Both the position numbers and the translations under genes were made by a program. Positions 44,078 through 54,100 of a stretch of DNA of 64,000 nt are shown piece after piece (position 1 is the first letter of the stretch; every line of letters starts with the position of its first letter). The DNA is taken from the NCBI GenBank assembly GCA_044352985.1, contig JBILCU010000007.1:134524-198523 (forward strand), written 5' to 3'. The notes beneath the pieces are model-generated. The model was not told the DNA's origin. It saw only the letters and a program-made list of their open reading frames with translations, and did not search any database. This DNA is from JADJDM01 sp044352985 (lineage in GTDB: Bacteria > Bacteroidota > Bacteroidia > B-17B0 > Aurantibacillaceae).

Positions 44078-44938
44078 GTGCGTTTTAAATTAAATATTTT
44101 CCTCTTTTCTTTTATAGCTTCGTATTTCTTTTTATCCTGCACACCAAAAGATGAAAAAAAAGAAAAAGCTGTTGCTCGTGTATTTGATGCCGAGATCTAT
44201 CCAAGCAATCTTGAAAATGTTGTTCCTTATGGCTTAAAAGGAAAAGACAGTGTTGAATTGATTAAAAAATTTATTCAACAATGGGTTCAGGATGAATTAG
44301 TACTTCAATATGCCAAAAGAAATTTAACTGATGAACAATTAAATATTGATAAGGAAGTAGAGGAATATCGTAAAAACTTAATTATCTACAATTATCAAAA
44401 AGAGTTGATTAGTCAAAAATTAGATACTGTTGTGCAGCAATCAGAAATAGATAAATACTATAATACTTATTCTTCCAACTTTGTACTTAAAGATAATATT
44501 GCTCATGTGTATTACATTAAGTTAAATAAAAAAACTCCAGGTATCGAAAAGGTAAAAAGATGGTATATTTCCAACAATACAAAAGATATTGATAACCTCA
44601 GAAGTTTTTGTATTCAGTTTGCCGAAAATTATTTTTTAGATGATAACACCTGGTTGTTATTCGATGATATTTTAAAGGAAGTTCCAATAGAAAATTACAA
44701 TACCGAGCTTTTGCTGAAAAACAATACTAACATTGAATTGGCAGACAGTTCATATGTCTATTTTCTTCGTATAAAAGGATATAAAATTAAAAATAGCATT
44801 TCGCCATTAAGTTTCGAAAGAGATAATATTAAAAATATTATTATCAATAAACGGAAACTACAATTAATTGACGAAATGAAACGCGAAGTATATAATCAGG
44901 CATTAGATAACAAGGACTTCGAAATTTATGTGAAATGA
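44078..44938 (+). CDS. Lipoprotein, probably a degenerate SurA/PpiC-type chaperone
   Basis: 286 residues from a GTG start at 44078. The signal peptide ends in the lipobox FFLSC, so it is a predicted lipoprotein. The N-terminal helices (DSVELIKKFIQQWVQDELVLQY, EVEEYRKNLIIYNYQKELIS) resemble the chaperone part of SurA/PpiC proteins, and SEIDKYYNTYSSNFVLKDNI resembles the linker before a parvulin domain. No intact rotamase motif (such as GG.L.....) is seen, so it probably lacks isomerase activity. It lies between two isomerase genes, 32 nt after one and overlapping the next by 4 nt. Confidence 0.75.
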   Translation: MRFKLNIFLFSFIASYFFLSCTPKDEKKEKAVARVFDAEIYPSNLENVVPYGLKGKDSVELIKKFIQQWVQDELVLQYAKRNLTDEQLNIDKEVEEYRKNLIIYNYQKELISQKLDTVVQQSEIDKYYNTYSSNFVLKDNIAHVYYIKLNKKTPGIEKVKRWYISNNTKDIDNLRSFCIQFAENYFLDDNTWLLFDDILKEVPIENYNTELLLKNNTNIELADSSYVYFLRIKGYKIKNSISPLSFERDNIKNIIINKRKLQLIDEMKREVYNQALDNKDFEIYVK

Positions 44939-46293
44939 AAAAAACTTTTTTAATACTTATTCTGCAATTTTTATCACTTTTTATTTATTGTCAATCACAA
45001 ATTGTAGATAAAGTAATTGCAGTGGTAAGTAAGAATATCATTTTGTATTCCGACTTTCAAAACGCACTTCAGGAATACTCTAAAAATACCGGACTTAATG
45101 CTGATTCACTTAAAAGCAAAGTGTTTGAGGAATTGTTATTTCAAAAATTATTATTGGCTCAGGCTGATAAAGATAGTGTAATTACAAAAGATGAGCAGGT
45201 AGATGCAGAACTGGAAAGAAGAATGGCATATTATCTTGCCAAGTTTGGTTCAGAGGAAAATTTCTATAATTTTTATGGTAAATCTAGCGCAGCATTTAAA
45301 GAGGAATTACGGGATGACATTAAAGATCAGTTAACAGCTCAAACCATGCAAGGCAAAATTGTTGGTGAAATTAAAGTTACCCCTGCAGAGGTAAGAAATT
45401 TTTTCGCATCCATGCCTGCAGATAGTATTCCATTGATTAATTCTGAAATTGAACTTGGTCAGTTGATTAAAAAACCCCAGGTTTCACCATCAGCTAAAAA
45501 AATAGCACTCGAAAAAATACAAGGCTTGCGTAAGCGTGTTGTTTCAGGTGAAAGTAGCATGACCACCATTTGCACTATTTATACTGACGATCCTGGATCA
45601 GCAAAATCAGGTGGTGTTTATAAAGACATTATGCGCGGCCAGTTTGTTCCTGAGTTTGATGCAGTTGCTTTTAAAATGAAACCTGGCGATGAAGTATCTG
45701 AAATTTTTGAAACACAATACGGCTATCACTTTTTAAAGTTATTAGCCAGAAGAGGTGATTTAATGGATGTTCAGCACATCTTAATTTCACCTAAAACCGA
45801 TAATGCAGATATTTTAAATGCAAAATTAGCATTGGATAGTATATATGATAAAATCATTAAAAAAGAAATTACTTTTTGCGAAGCTGCAGCAAAATATAGT
45901 GATGATAAAGACAGTAAAAATAATTGCGGAACCATTGTAAATCCTGCAACCGGAACCATACGTTTTGAAATGGAAGAACTTGCGCAAATTGAGCAAAATT
46001 TGGTTTTTCTTTTGGATAAAATGAATCTGGGAGACATTACTAAACCAATGATTTATATGAGTAGTGATTCCAAACAAGCATATCGAATTATCTATTTAAA
46101 AAATAGAACAAGCCCTCATTATGCAAATTTGAAAGATGATTATCCACGTTTGCAAAATATGACTATCGCGTCTAAGCAAAAAAAATTAATCTCCGATTGG
46201 ATTTTCAAAAAATCGAAAAATATATTTATTAAAATAGATCCTGAATTTCAGCAATCAAAATTTGAATTCAGATGGAACCTTCAAAATAATTAA
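44935..46293 (+). CDS. SurA-like periplasmic chaperone / peptidyl-prolyl isomerase
   Basis: 452 residues. Signal peptide to about residue 20 (FLSLFIYCQS). The SurA N-terminal domain reads VDKVIAVVSKNIILYSDFQNAL, then KVFEELLFQKLLLAQA, then EELRDDIKDQLTAQTMQGKI. Two parvulin-type domains follow: EIELGQLIKKPQVSPSAKK to TQYGYHFLKLL, and DVQHILISPKT to the C-terminus. Length and domain order match SurA. It acts in the periplasm on outer-membrane proteins. Its ATG overlaps the lipoprotein stop (ATGA), and the MoxR gene starts 2 nt after its stop. Confidence 0.92.
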   Translation: MKKTFLILILQFLSLFIYCQSQIVDKVIAVVSKNIILYSDFQNALQEYSKNTGLNADSLKSKVFEELLFQKLLLAQADKDSVITKDEQVDAELERRMAYYLAKFGSEENFYNFYGKSSAAFKEELRDDIKDQLTAQTMQGKIVGEIKVTPAEVRNFFASMPADSIPLINSEIELGQLIKKPQVSPSAKKIALEKIQGLRKRVVSGESSMTTICTIYTDDPGSAKSGGVYKDIMRGQFVPEFDAVAFKMKPGDEVSEIFETQYGYHFLKLLARRGDLMDVQHILISPKTDNADILNAKLALDSIYDKIIKKEITFCEAAAKYSDDKDSKNNCGTIVNPATGTIRFEMEELAQIEQNLVFLLDKMNLGDITKPMIYMSSDSKQAYRIIYLKNRTSPHYANLKDDYPRLQNMTIASKQKKLISDWIFKKSKNIFIKIDPEFQQSKFEFRWNLQNN

Positions 46294-46295
46294 TT

Positions 46296-47258
46296 ATGCA
46301 GTTTAAATCAGATGTTGAAGCTTTAGATCAGTTCGTTGTTAAATACAAAGAATTAAATCAGGAAATAGGTAAGGTAATCGTAGGTCAGGAAGAAACAATT
46401 AAAAATGTGTTGATTTCCATTTTTAGTCGTGGACATTGTTTGCTTGTGGGTGTACCGGGTCTTGCTAAAACCTTATTGGTAAATACAATTGCTGATGTAT
46501 TGGGTTTAAGTTTTAACCGTATCCAGTTTACACCTGATTTAATGCCAAGTGATATTGTTGGTTCAGAAATTTTAGATGAAAACAGAAATTTCAAATTCTT
46601 AAAAGGACCACTTTTTGCAAATGTTGTGCTGGCAGATGAGATTAATCGTACTCCACCAAAAACACAATCTGCTTTACTAGAAGCCATGCAGGAAAGGCAT
46701 GTTACTGCTGCCGGAAAAAAATACGATCTTGGTAATCCGTTTTTTGTGTTGGCAACACAAAACCCAATAGAACAGGAGGGAACCTACCCTTTGCCTGAGG
46801 CACAACTCGATCGTTTTATGTTTAACGTGTGGCTTGATTATCCAAGTTTTGAGGAGGAAGTGAATGTGGTAAAAAGAACTACAAGTGATACCAAAACAGA
46901 ATTAAAAAAAATAATCACGGCAGAAGAAATTATTTTCTTTCAAAACCTAATTCGTAAGCTGCCTGTTGCAGATAATGTGTTGGAGTATGCAGTTAAATTA
47001 GCTGTTAAAACCCGATTAAATTCACCTCACACGCCAGAGGTTACTAAAAAATATTTAGCATGGGGCGCAGGTCCTCGTGCATCACAATATTTAGTAATTG
47101 GTGCAAAATGCCACGCAGCAATTAACGGAAAATATTCTCCAGATATTGAAGATGTAAAAGCTGTTGCAGAACCAATTTTACGTCACCGTATTGTTAGAAA
47201 TTACAAGGCAGAAGCAGAAGCTGTTAGTGTGGAGCAAATTATTAAAGAATTAATGTAA
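46296..47258 (+). CDS. MoxR-family AAA+ ATPase
   Basis: 320 residues with typical MoxR motifs: GQEETIKNVLISIFSRGHCL, Walker A GVPGLAKTLL, RIQFTPDLMPSDIVG, Walker B VVLADEINRTPPKTQSALLE, sensor 1 FVLATQNPIEQEGTYPLPEA, and the arginine-finger region QLDRFMF. MoxR ATPases act as chaperones, often with a DUF58 and VWA-domain protein encoded next to them; here neither follows, because a MITE and unrelated genes come next. It starts 2 nt after the SurA-like gene, so it is likely in that operon. Confidence 0.93.
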   Translation: MQFKSDVEALDQFVVKYKELNQEIGKVIVGQEETIKNVLISIFSRGHCLLVGVPGLAKTLLVNTIADVLGLSFNRIQFTPDLMPSDIVGSEILDENRNFKFLKGPLFANVVLADEINRTPPKTQSALLEAMQERHVTAAGKKYDLGNPFFVLATQNPIEQEGTYPLPEAQLDRFMFNVWLDYPSFEEEVNVVKRTTSDTKTELKKIITAEEIIFFQNLIRKLPVADNVLEYAVKLAVKTRLNSPHTPEVTKKYLAWGAGPRASQYLVIGAKCHAAINGKYSPDIEDVKAVAEPILRHRIVRNYKAEAEAVSVEQIIKELM

Positions 47259-47610
47259 TTTGAGTGGGTTGTTCTTTGCAAAAACAATACTATATACAAT
47301 ATAGCTTTCATCTTCAGATTTTTTCCTTTTTTGAAACTTTTTTTTCTTAGAGCCTGTTTAAATTTTATAAAATGAATTTGTTATAGTTTTTTTTTGAGTG
47401 AGAAAAGGCTGATTTTGAAGTCATAATGGAATAGTTCTGACGAAAAAATCCAACGAATTCGCAACCAAAAAAAAGCATAACAAAGAGATTAGATGAATTT
47501 TAAACAGGCTCTTAAACTATACAATAAAAATATCGAGGAAGCAATGTTATGTAATACAATCCTATTGTGTTATATAACCCCTTGCTGGATAAATAAAGTT
47601 TTATTTTTCA
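47259..47610. other. Intergenic region containing a MITE
   Basis: The 352-base gap between the MoxR gene and tatD holds no gene. Most of its middle is the 162-bp element at 47350-47511; the rest is AT-rich spacer. No terminator for the MoxR operon is evident outside the element, so the element's own inverted ends may serve that role. Confidence 0.6.
47350..47511. mobile_element. 162-bp MITE with 13-bp terminal inverted repeats and TTA target duplication
   Basis: The ends GAGCCTGTTTAAA (47350-47362) and TTTAAACAGGCTC (47499-47511) are perfect inverted repeats. Imperfect similarity continues inward: TTTGTTAT followed by a T run occurs at the same distance (27 nt) from both ends. TTA directly flanks both sides (47347-47349 and 47512-47514), as expected for a 3-bp target duplication of the TNA type. 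There is no coding capacity. This is a non-autonomous element, probably mobilised by an IS5-type transposase elsewhere in the genome; the family is inferred from the target-site type. Confidence 0.8.
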
Positions 47611-48279
47611 ATGCAGCCAAAATATATAAACGCACATACTCATAAAATAGAGAATAACGATAGTTGCATTACACTTTATAATTATTGTGTAGGAGAAGAA
47701 AATCAAGAATGTCATTTATTTTCAGCAGGCATTCATCCATGGTTTATCAACGAAGACAAAATAGAAGAACAATTTGCTGAGCTGAAAATAATTTCAAGAC
47801 AAAAAAATTGTTTAGCTATTGGTGAATGTGGTTTAGATAAATTAAGAGGCGTTAATTATAAATTACAAGAGCATGTTTTTATAAAACAAATTCAATTAGC
47901 TAAAGACTTAAATAAACCATTGATTATACATAACGTACAGTTTTTTCAACGTATATTGGAGATTTGTGCCCAGCAAAAATTTTCAGGCAAGTTGATTTTT
48001 CATGGGTTTAATTCTAAAATTCAAAATTCCGAGAAAATTTTCAGCAATCAATCCATTTATTTTTCATTCGGGAAATCCATTTTAAATCAAAATAGTAATG
48101 CCACTCAACTAATAAAGCAATTACCTATAGATAAATTTTTATTGGAAACCGATGACGCTAATTTTTCAATCCAGGAAATTTATAATAAAACCGCACAACT
48201 TTTATCAATCAATTTGAATGAATTGATGCTGCAAATGAATCAAAATTTTAATTTTGTTTTCAATTATGGAAATGATTGA
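47611..48279 (+). CDS. TatD-family metal-dependent hydrolase
   Basis: 222 residues, somewhat shorter than typical TatD (~255). Metal-site motifs are visible: INAHTHK (His9, His11), SAGIHPWFI, IGECGLDKL (catalytic Glu), PLIIHNVQ and FLLETDDANF. TatD proteins are 3'-5' DNA exonucleases or deoxyribonucleases with quality-control roles. The usual HCFSG is replaced by FHGFNS, a common Bacteroidota variant. Its end overlaps the start of tcdA by 14 nt. Confidence 0.88.
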   Translation: MQPKYINAHTHKIENNDSCITLYNYCVGEENQECHLFSAGIHPWFINEDKIEEQFAELKIISRQKNCLAIGECGLDKLRGVNYKLQEHVFIKQIQLAKDLNKPLIIHNVQFFQRILEICAQQKFSGKLIFHGFNSKIQNSEKIFSNQSIYFSFGKSILNQNSNATQLIKQLPIDKFLLETDDANFSIQEIYNKTAQLLSINLNELMLQMNQNFNFVFNYGND

Positions 48280-49000
48280 AAAAGATGAAAAGTGGATGGA
48301 GCGCACCAAATTATTAATTGGTGGAGATGCCATTGAAATTTTAAAAAAGTCACATGTATTGATTGTGGGTTTAGGAGGCGTAGGTTCTTATTGCGCCGAA
48401 GCAATTGCTCGAGCAGGAGTAGGTGAGCTAACAATTGTAGATGGTGATGTAGTTGATCCAAGTAATCGAAACCGACAATTGCAAGCCCTATTTACAACAC
48501 ATGGTTTGTCAAAGGCTGAGTTGATGGCAGAACGTATTCTTCAAATTAATCCAAATTGTAAACTAAACATACATAAGGAATTTAAAACACCCGATAAAGT
48601 GGTGGAGTTGCTTCAAGAAAAATACGATTATGTGGTTGATGCCATTGATAGTTTAACGCCAAAAGTGTATCTCATTAAAACTGCGCTGGAAAACAATCAT
48701 AAATTGGTTTCTTCTATGGGTGCAGGAGGCAAGTTAGATCCAACTTTATTAAAGGTAGTTGATGTTGAAAAAACGTATCAGTGTCCTTTTGCACAAATGG
48801 TTCGTAAAAAATTGAGGAAACACAATGTGTACAGAGGGTTTAAAGCAGTATTCTCTACCGAACTACCCGATAAAAATTCCATCATGTTTACCGATGGAAG
48901 TAATTTCAAAAAATCTGCATACGGTACGATTTCTTTTATTCCAGCTGTGTTTGGTTTAACTTGTGCCTCGGTTGTGGTAAGAGATTTAATCGGAAGATAA
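48266..49000 (+). CDS. tcdA: tRNA threonylcarbamoyladenosine dehydratase (TcdA/CsdL)
   Basis: The enzyme uses ATP to convert t6A37 in tRNAs to the cyclic form ct6A. The ATG at 48266 (MEMIEKDEKWMERTKLLIG) gives 244 residues; the earlier in-frame TTG is unlikely. It is a ThiF/E1-like fold with nucleotide-binding GLGGVGSYCAEAIARAG, VDGDVVDPSNRNRQ, VVDAIDSLTPKV and SSMGAGGKLDPT. The family's C-terminal GTISFIPAVFGL is present. Overlap with tatD implies co-transcription. Confidence 0.93.
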   Translation: MEMIEKDEKWMERTKLLIGGDAIEILKKSHVLIVGLGGVGSYCAEAIARAGVGELTIVDGDVVDPSNRNRQLQALFTTHGLSKAELMAERILQINPNCKLNIHKEFKTPDKVVELLQEKYDYVVDAIDSLTPKVYLIKTALENNHKLVSSMGAGGKLDPTLLKVVDVEKTYQCPFAQMVRKKLRKHNVYRGFKAVFSTELPDKNSIMFTDGSNFKKSAYGTISFIPAVFGLTCASVVVRDLIGR

Positions 49001-49004
49001 TTAT

Positions 49005-49619
49005 ATGCTCTTCAACGATTCTTTTAATACAATTGAAAAAAAAGCAGAAGGCATTTTCAGAGATCGTGGAAGCAAATTTATAGGACATGCGTTTCCTGTA
49101 ACAACTGAAAATGAGATTAAAGATATTCTAGTTCAATTAAAGAAAGAACATCCATCTGCTAATCATTTTTGTTATGCCTATCGTTTAGGCGCTGATAAAC
49201 AAAATTTCAGGACCAATGATGATGGAGAGCCATCAGGAAGTGCAGGAAAGCCAATTTTAGGACAATTACAAAGTAAAGATTTAACCAATGTGTTATTAGT
49301 TGTTGTGAGGTATTTTGGTGGAAACTTGTTAGGTGTTCCTGGTTTAATTAATGCCTACAAACAAGCAGCTATTGAAGCATTACAAGTTGTTCCAATAATT
49401 GAAAAACACATTCAATATCTTTATCAAACTTCTTTTTCGTTTGAGCGTATGAATGATGTGATGAGAATGCTAAAAGAAAATGATGCTAAGATCATCAATC
49501 AGGAATTTACAGAAACCTGTAAAATCGAATTTCAGATTAAGAAAAAAGATGCAGAAAAATTAGAACAACAATTTTCTAAATTTTTCGAAATAAAATTGAC
49601 ATCATTAAAAACAAACTAA
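49005..49619 (+). CDS. yigZ: YigZ/IMPACT family protein
   Basis: 204 residues. The N-terminal UPF0029/IMPACT domain has KFIGHAFPV, the signature HFCYAYRLG, and NDDGEPSGSAGKPILGQL, then VVVRYFGGNLLGVPGLINAY. A short C-terminal DUF1949-like ferredoxin-fold domain follows. Its function is uncertain; eukaryotic IMPACT regulates Gcn2, and the bacterial homologues may bind nucleic acid. It starts 4 nt after tcdA and ends 3 nt before the M42 peptidase gene. Confidence 0.93.
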   Translation: MLFNDSFNTIEKKAEGIFRDRGSKFIGHAFPVTTENEIKDILVQLKKEHPSANHFCYAYRLGADKQNFRTNDDGEPSGSAGKPILGQLQSKDLTNVLLVVVRYFGGNLLGVPGLINAYKQAAIEALQVVPIIEKHIQYLYQTSFSFERMNDVMRMLKENDAKIINQEFTETCKIEFQIKKKDAEKLEQQFSKFFEIKLTSLKTN

Positions 49620-49622
49620 CCC

Positions 49623-50555
49623 ATGAACTTTGAATTATTAAAAACTATGTGCACTATTCATGCCCCTTCAGGTAATGAAGTAGCAATGAAAATTTTTTTA
49701 CTCGATTATATAAAAAAAGAAAAAAAGAATTGGAAACATCGTCCAACAATCATTGAAGGTAAAGCTTTTCAAGATTGTATTATTTTAGTTTTTGGTAAAC
49801 CGCGCACCGCAATTTTTGCCCATATGGATAGCATAGGTTTTACTGTTCGTTATGGTAAACAACTGATGAAAATTGGGGGTCCTGTTGTTAAAAAAGGTTT
49901 TAAATTAGTTGGTAGTGATGAGAATGGTGATGCAGAAGTTACACTTGCAACTGAAAAAGACAAACAGCATGGTTATGAAAAACCTGTTTATCAATTCAAA
50001 CGTAATTTAGCTACCGGTACTGAATTAACTTTTAAACCTAACTGGCGAGAAACAAATGATTATGTGCAGTGTTGCTATATGGATAATCGTTTGGGTGTTT
50101 TTAATGCTCTTAAAGTAGCCGAAACAATTAAGGACGGAGCAATTGTTTTTAGTTGTTGGGAAGAACATGGCGGAGGAAGTGTTTCGTATATTCAAAAATT
50201 TCTACAAGAAAAATATTCAATTACTCAGGCATTAATTTCAGACATTACCTGGATCACGGAAGGTGTTAAACATGGTAAAGGTGTAGTTATTAGTATGCGC
50301 GATAGTTTAATTCCGAGAAGATCATACATCAATAATATCATTAGCCTTGCCAAAAAGTTTGGTATTCCTCATCAATTAGAAGTTGAGGGTGTAGGAGGAA
50401 GTGATGCAAAAGAATTGCAGTTCTCTGAATATCCATGGGATTGGTGCTTTATAGGTGCTGCAGAAGATTTTGTTCATACACCAGATGAAAAGGTTAATAA
50501 AAAGGACATCAATTCAATGATAGAAATCTATCGAATGCTTATGAAAGAGTTATAA
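49623..50555 (+). CDS. M42-family aminopeptidase
   Basis: 310 residues of the M42 glutamyl-aminopeptidase (cellulase M-like) family, di-metal cytosolic peptidases that trim peptide N-termini. Metal and catalytic motifs: IFAHMDSIGFTV (His, Asp), CCYMDNRLGVFNAL (bridging Asp), FSCWEEHGGGS (catalytic and metal Glu), ISDITW (metal Asp) and EDFVHTPDEKV (final metal His). An insertion makes the beta-barrel part less typical. It is the last gene of the tatD-tcdA-yigZ run and is followed by a strong terminator. Confidence 0.88.
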   Translation: MNFELLKTMCTIHAPSGNEVAMKIFLLDYIKKEKKNWKHRPTIIEGKAFQDCIILVFGKPRTAIFAHMDSIGFTVRYGKQLMKIGGPVVKKGFKLVGSDENGDAEVTLATEKDKQHGYEKPVYQFKRNLATGTELTFKPNWRETNDYVQCCYMDNRLGVFNALKVAETIKDGAIVFSCWEEHGGGSVSYIQKFLQEKYSITQALISDITWITEGVKHGKGVVISMRDSLIPRRSYINNIISLAKKFGIPHQLEVEGVGGSDAKELQFSEYPWDWCFIGAAEDFVHTPDEKVNKKDINSMIEIYRMLMKEL

Positions 50556-50591
50556 AAAAAAGGGGTCGGAATTATCCGACCCCTTTTTTTT
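50554..50591. terminator. Bidirectional terminator between the M42 peptidase and the CBS protein genes
   Basis: A perfect 17-bp stem, AAAAAAAAGGGGTCGGA / TCCGACCCCTTTTTTTT, with a 4-nt ATTA loop. T runs on both strands serve the two convergent genes; it is the strongest terminator in the window. Confidence 0.92.
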
Positions 50592-50607
50592 CCCGAAAAA
50601 TTTTAAT

Positions 50608-51126
50608 TTACATTAATTCTAATTCTTGTTTTTTAGCATCCTTTTTTTGCCCTTGTAATTTATTATTACGATCAAATAAGGTTTTAATGGTTTTTGCTAA
50701 ATTTTCCTCTTTGTTACCAAAAGCTTCTAACTCCTTATTTTCTTCTATTGCATGAGATAAAATTGTATTAACAGAAATCATTCCTTTTAATACTCCATCT
50801 TTTCCGGTAACAGGTAATCTGCCGATTTTATTTTTTCTCATTTCTTTTAAAGCATCGGTAACTGTTGTGTCAGGATGAATAGTGTGAACTTTAGCAGTAT
50901 TCATTACATCTCTAACCGTAAGGCTTGATGGTGCTTTACTAGGATGATTGGCTGTTGCTAGGCAAACATCTCTGTCTGTTATTATGCCAATTACTTTTTG
51001 TTCTTTATCTAATACAGGCAAAGCACCTTTATTATTTTCTTTCATTAGCAAAGTGGCATTACTTAATACGGTTTCCAGATTACACGATTTAACCGGTTCG
51101 TGACTCATTATTTCTTTTACTTTCAT
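50608..51126 (-). CDS. CBS-domain protein
   Basis: 172 residues with two CBS motifs: MKVKEIMSHEPVKS to KVIGIITDRDVCLAT, and LTVRDVMNTAKVHTIHPDTT to GVLKGMISVNTIL. A lysine-rich helical tail follows. CBS pairs bind adenosyl nucleotides and act as energy or stress sensors; no fused catalytic domain is present. It is 37 nt downstream of the SprB-repeat gene on the same strand, but may be independent. Confidence 0.9.
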   Translation of the reverse strand: MKVKEIMSHEPVKSCNLETVLSNATLLMKENNKGALPVLDKEQKVIGIITDRDVCLATANHPSKAPSSLTVRDVMNTAKVHTIHPDTTVTDALKEMRKNKIGRLPVTGKDGVLKGMISVNTILSHAIEENKELEAFGNKEENLAKTIKTLFDRNNKLQGQKKDAKKQELELM

Positions 51127-51163
51127 ACTATTTATTTTTTATTGATTATTGATTCGGGAATTT

Positions 51164-54100
51164 TTAGTGTTGAATGTTTATTTTTTTAGTTGTTATTTCA
51201 CCTTTATTGATGAATTTTAAAAAGTACATTCCGTTTTCTAAAATACCTGTATTGATGTTGATTTTATTTTCTTTTTCGGTTGTAGTAAATACAGTTTGGC
51301 CTAACACATTTATTAATTCTATTTTTTCATATAACTGATTACCTGTCTCAATGATGATGTTTTGATTGGCAGGATTAGGATATACTTTCAATTGATTTGT
51401 TGTATTAGGAGTATTAATTCCAACAGTGCTGTTAACCATAAATGTTGCAGAAGTTATACAACCATTAACATCTGTAATAGTTATTAAATATGCCCCTGGA
51501 AGTAAGTCTGAAATATCCTCTGTAATTGCACCATTCGACCATAGAAAACTATAAGGTGAAACACCACCGGTAATAGTAATATCAATAGCTCCATCTGCAA
51601 CTCCTCCGCCTGATGAATTAGTAGATATTGCATTTACAATTAAAGGATTTTGTGGTTGATCTATTGAGAAATTTAATTGTTTTTCACAGCCATTAAAATC
51701 ATTTACAGTTACAGAATAGTTTCCTTCCGTTAAATTAAATATGCCTTGTGAATTTTGTCCATTCGACCAATTATATTGGTAAGGTAAAGTTCCACCAGTA
51801 ACGGATAGATTAATTGCACCATTGTTTCCACCTGCACATGTAACGTCTGCAAGAGATGATTCTACTATTAATTCATTAGGTTGATAAACAAATACTGAAC
51901 TTGTTCTAACACAATTTAATGCGTCTTTTACATATAAAATATATGTTAATCCACCTTGTAGGTTTGTGAAAACATTTGAAGTTGAGTAATTGTTGCCATT
52001 TAAACTGTATTGTAATAATCCAGATCCACCACCTGCGTGAGCTATAATTGCACCATTGTTAGCTTCATGGCATGTTACATTTAATACAGCAGTTGAAATT
52101 CGAATATCATTCGGCTCGTTAATTGTGAATTCTTTATAACCCGAACAATTTGCAGCATCTTTTACAATTACTTCGTAGGTTCCGGCATATAAATTAAATA
52201 CGTTACTTGATTGAAAAAGATATCCTTCAGTAACACTGTATGCAAGTACTCCTGAACCACCAGCTGCAGCAACTGTTACAGAGCCATTAGCTCCATGGCA
52301 AGTGGCATCTGTTACAATTGGATTTATAACGAATGCATTTGGTTGAGTTAATGTTATTGTTTGAGAGCTGATACAACCTAATCCGTCTTTAACCATAACA
52401 GTATATGTAGCGGCAGATAAATTATAAAAGTCATGTCCTGTTTGCCAATTATGACCGTTAATGCTGTATCGTAAAATTCCGGAACCACCATTTACTTCAA
52501 TTACTGAAATACTAGCGTTCTTAGATCCATTACATGTTGCATCGGTTGAACTGATATTTACAATTACTGGACCATCTGAATCACGTATTGTTCCTGAAGT
52601 TATAATTTCACACTGTTGAACGTCTTTTACAGAAATGTAATAGGTTCCAGATGGTAGTGGATTAAAAATTCCTGTTGAATTATAATTGCTTCCATCTAAA
52701 CTATAAGTATAATTTCCTTCACCACCACTTGCAGTTACTATTAAACCGCCATTTGTATTGCCACATGATGAATTAGTAGTGTTAACAACAGTTGTAATTA
52801 AACTTGGTTCCTCAATAATAATTGTGTCAGTATGTAAACATTGATTTTCATCTCTTATAGTTACTGTGTAGCTACCTGCATTTAAGTTTGTAAATTGATT
52901 GTTATATTGGAAATTTGCATTATTTATGGAAAATTGAAATTCACCCGTTCCACCATTTCCAAATGAATTAATTACACCATTACTTCCTCCGTTACAAGTT
53001 ACAGGTACAGTAGTGCTAAATAAATTTATTGCATTAGGTTCGTTAATTGCAACAGTATCTGTAATTACACAGTTAGCAATGTCTTTTAAATAAACAACAT
53101 AAATACCCGCTGTTAAACCTGTAAAAGTTTTATCAGATTGATAGTATGTTCCGTTTAGACTATAACTATGAGCACCAATACCACCGCTTGACGAAGCTAC
53201 GTTAATTTCACCATCAGATGATCCATAACATTTTGTGTCGGATGTTTCAATATTCATAACTAACTTATTAGGTTGTTGCAATGCTATTGTAGATATATCT
53301 GTACATTGCGCTGCATCTTTAATAACTACATGGTAAATGCCTGCAGTTAATTGTTGAAATGTTGAAGTTGATTGAAAATTAGAACCACCATCAATACTAT
53401 ACAATACAGTCCCTGTTCCACCATTTGATGAAACGGATATGCTTCCGTCATTTGAAGAAAAACAACTGATGTTTGTGGCATTGATATTTGCAATTTGTGG
53501 ACCGCCAAAATCATTAACTACCATAGTAATTGTCTTTGTACATTGGTTGGCGTCTTTTGCTGTAATTGTATAAACTCCAATTGGCAAATTTGTAAATGAA
53601 CCACTTGATTGGAAATTCCCCGAATTTAATTTATACACGTACGGTGTGGTTCCTCCACTAGCTGCTACTAGTATACTTCCATCAGCATTACCACAACTTG
53701 CACTTGTTGAATTATATGTTGTAAATTGTATAGCTGCTGGTTGCTGAACAGTTGCCTGTGTTGTTTTAATACAACCAATTTGATCTTTTACATAAAATGT
53801 ATATTGCCCGGCACTTAAATTATTAAAAGTATTATTGCTTTGATAGTTTATACCATCTTTACTAAATGCATAAGTTGGTGTACCACCGTTTGCTTGTAAT
53901 GTTACACTTCCGTTGTTACTTCCATAACATGTTAAATTAGTAATGTTTTGTGCATTTACATTTAAACCAACTGAAATTACTTTTGAAATACTTCTTGAAC
54001 ATATTCCTTGCCATCCTTCAATACTGCAAGTTAATGTTATAGTGTAGCTTCCTGCTACAGAATAAGTATGAGAAGGATTTTCTAAATGACTTAATGCTGA

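Noticed and set aside
47350..47511. Inverted repeat read as a rho-independent terminator
   Set aside because: The arms are about 136 nt apart and flanked by TTA duplications, so a transposable element explains them better.
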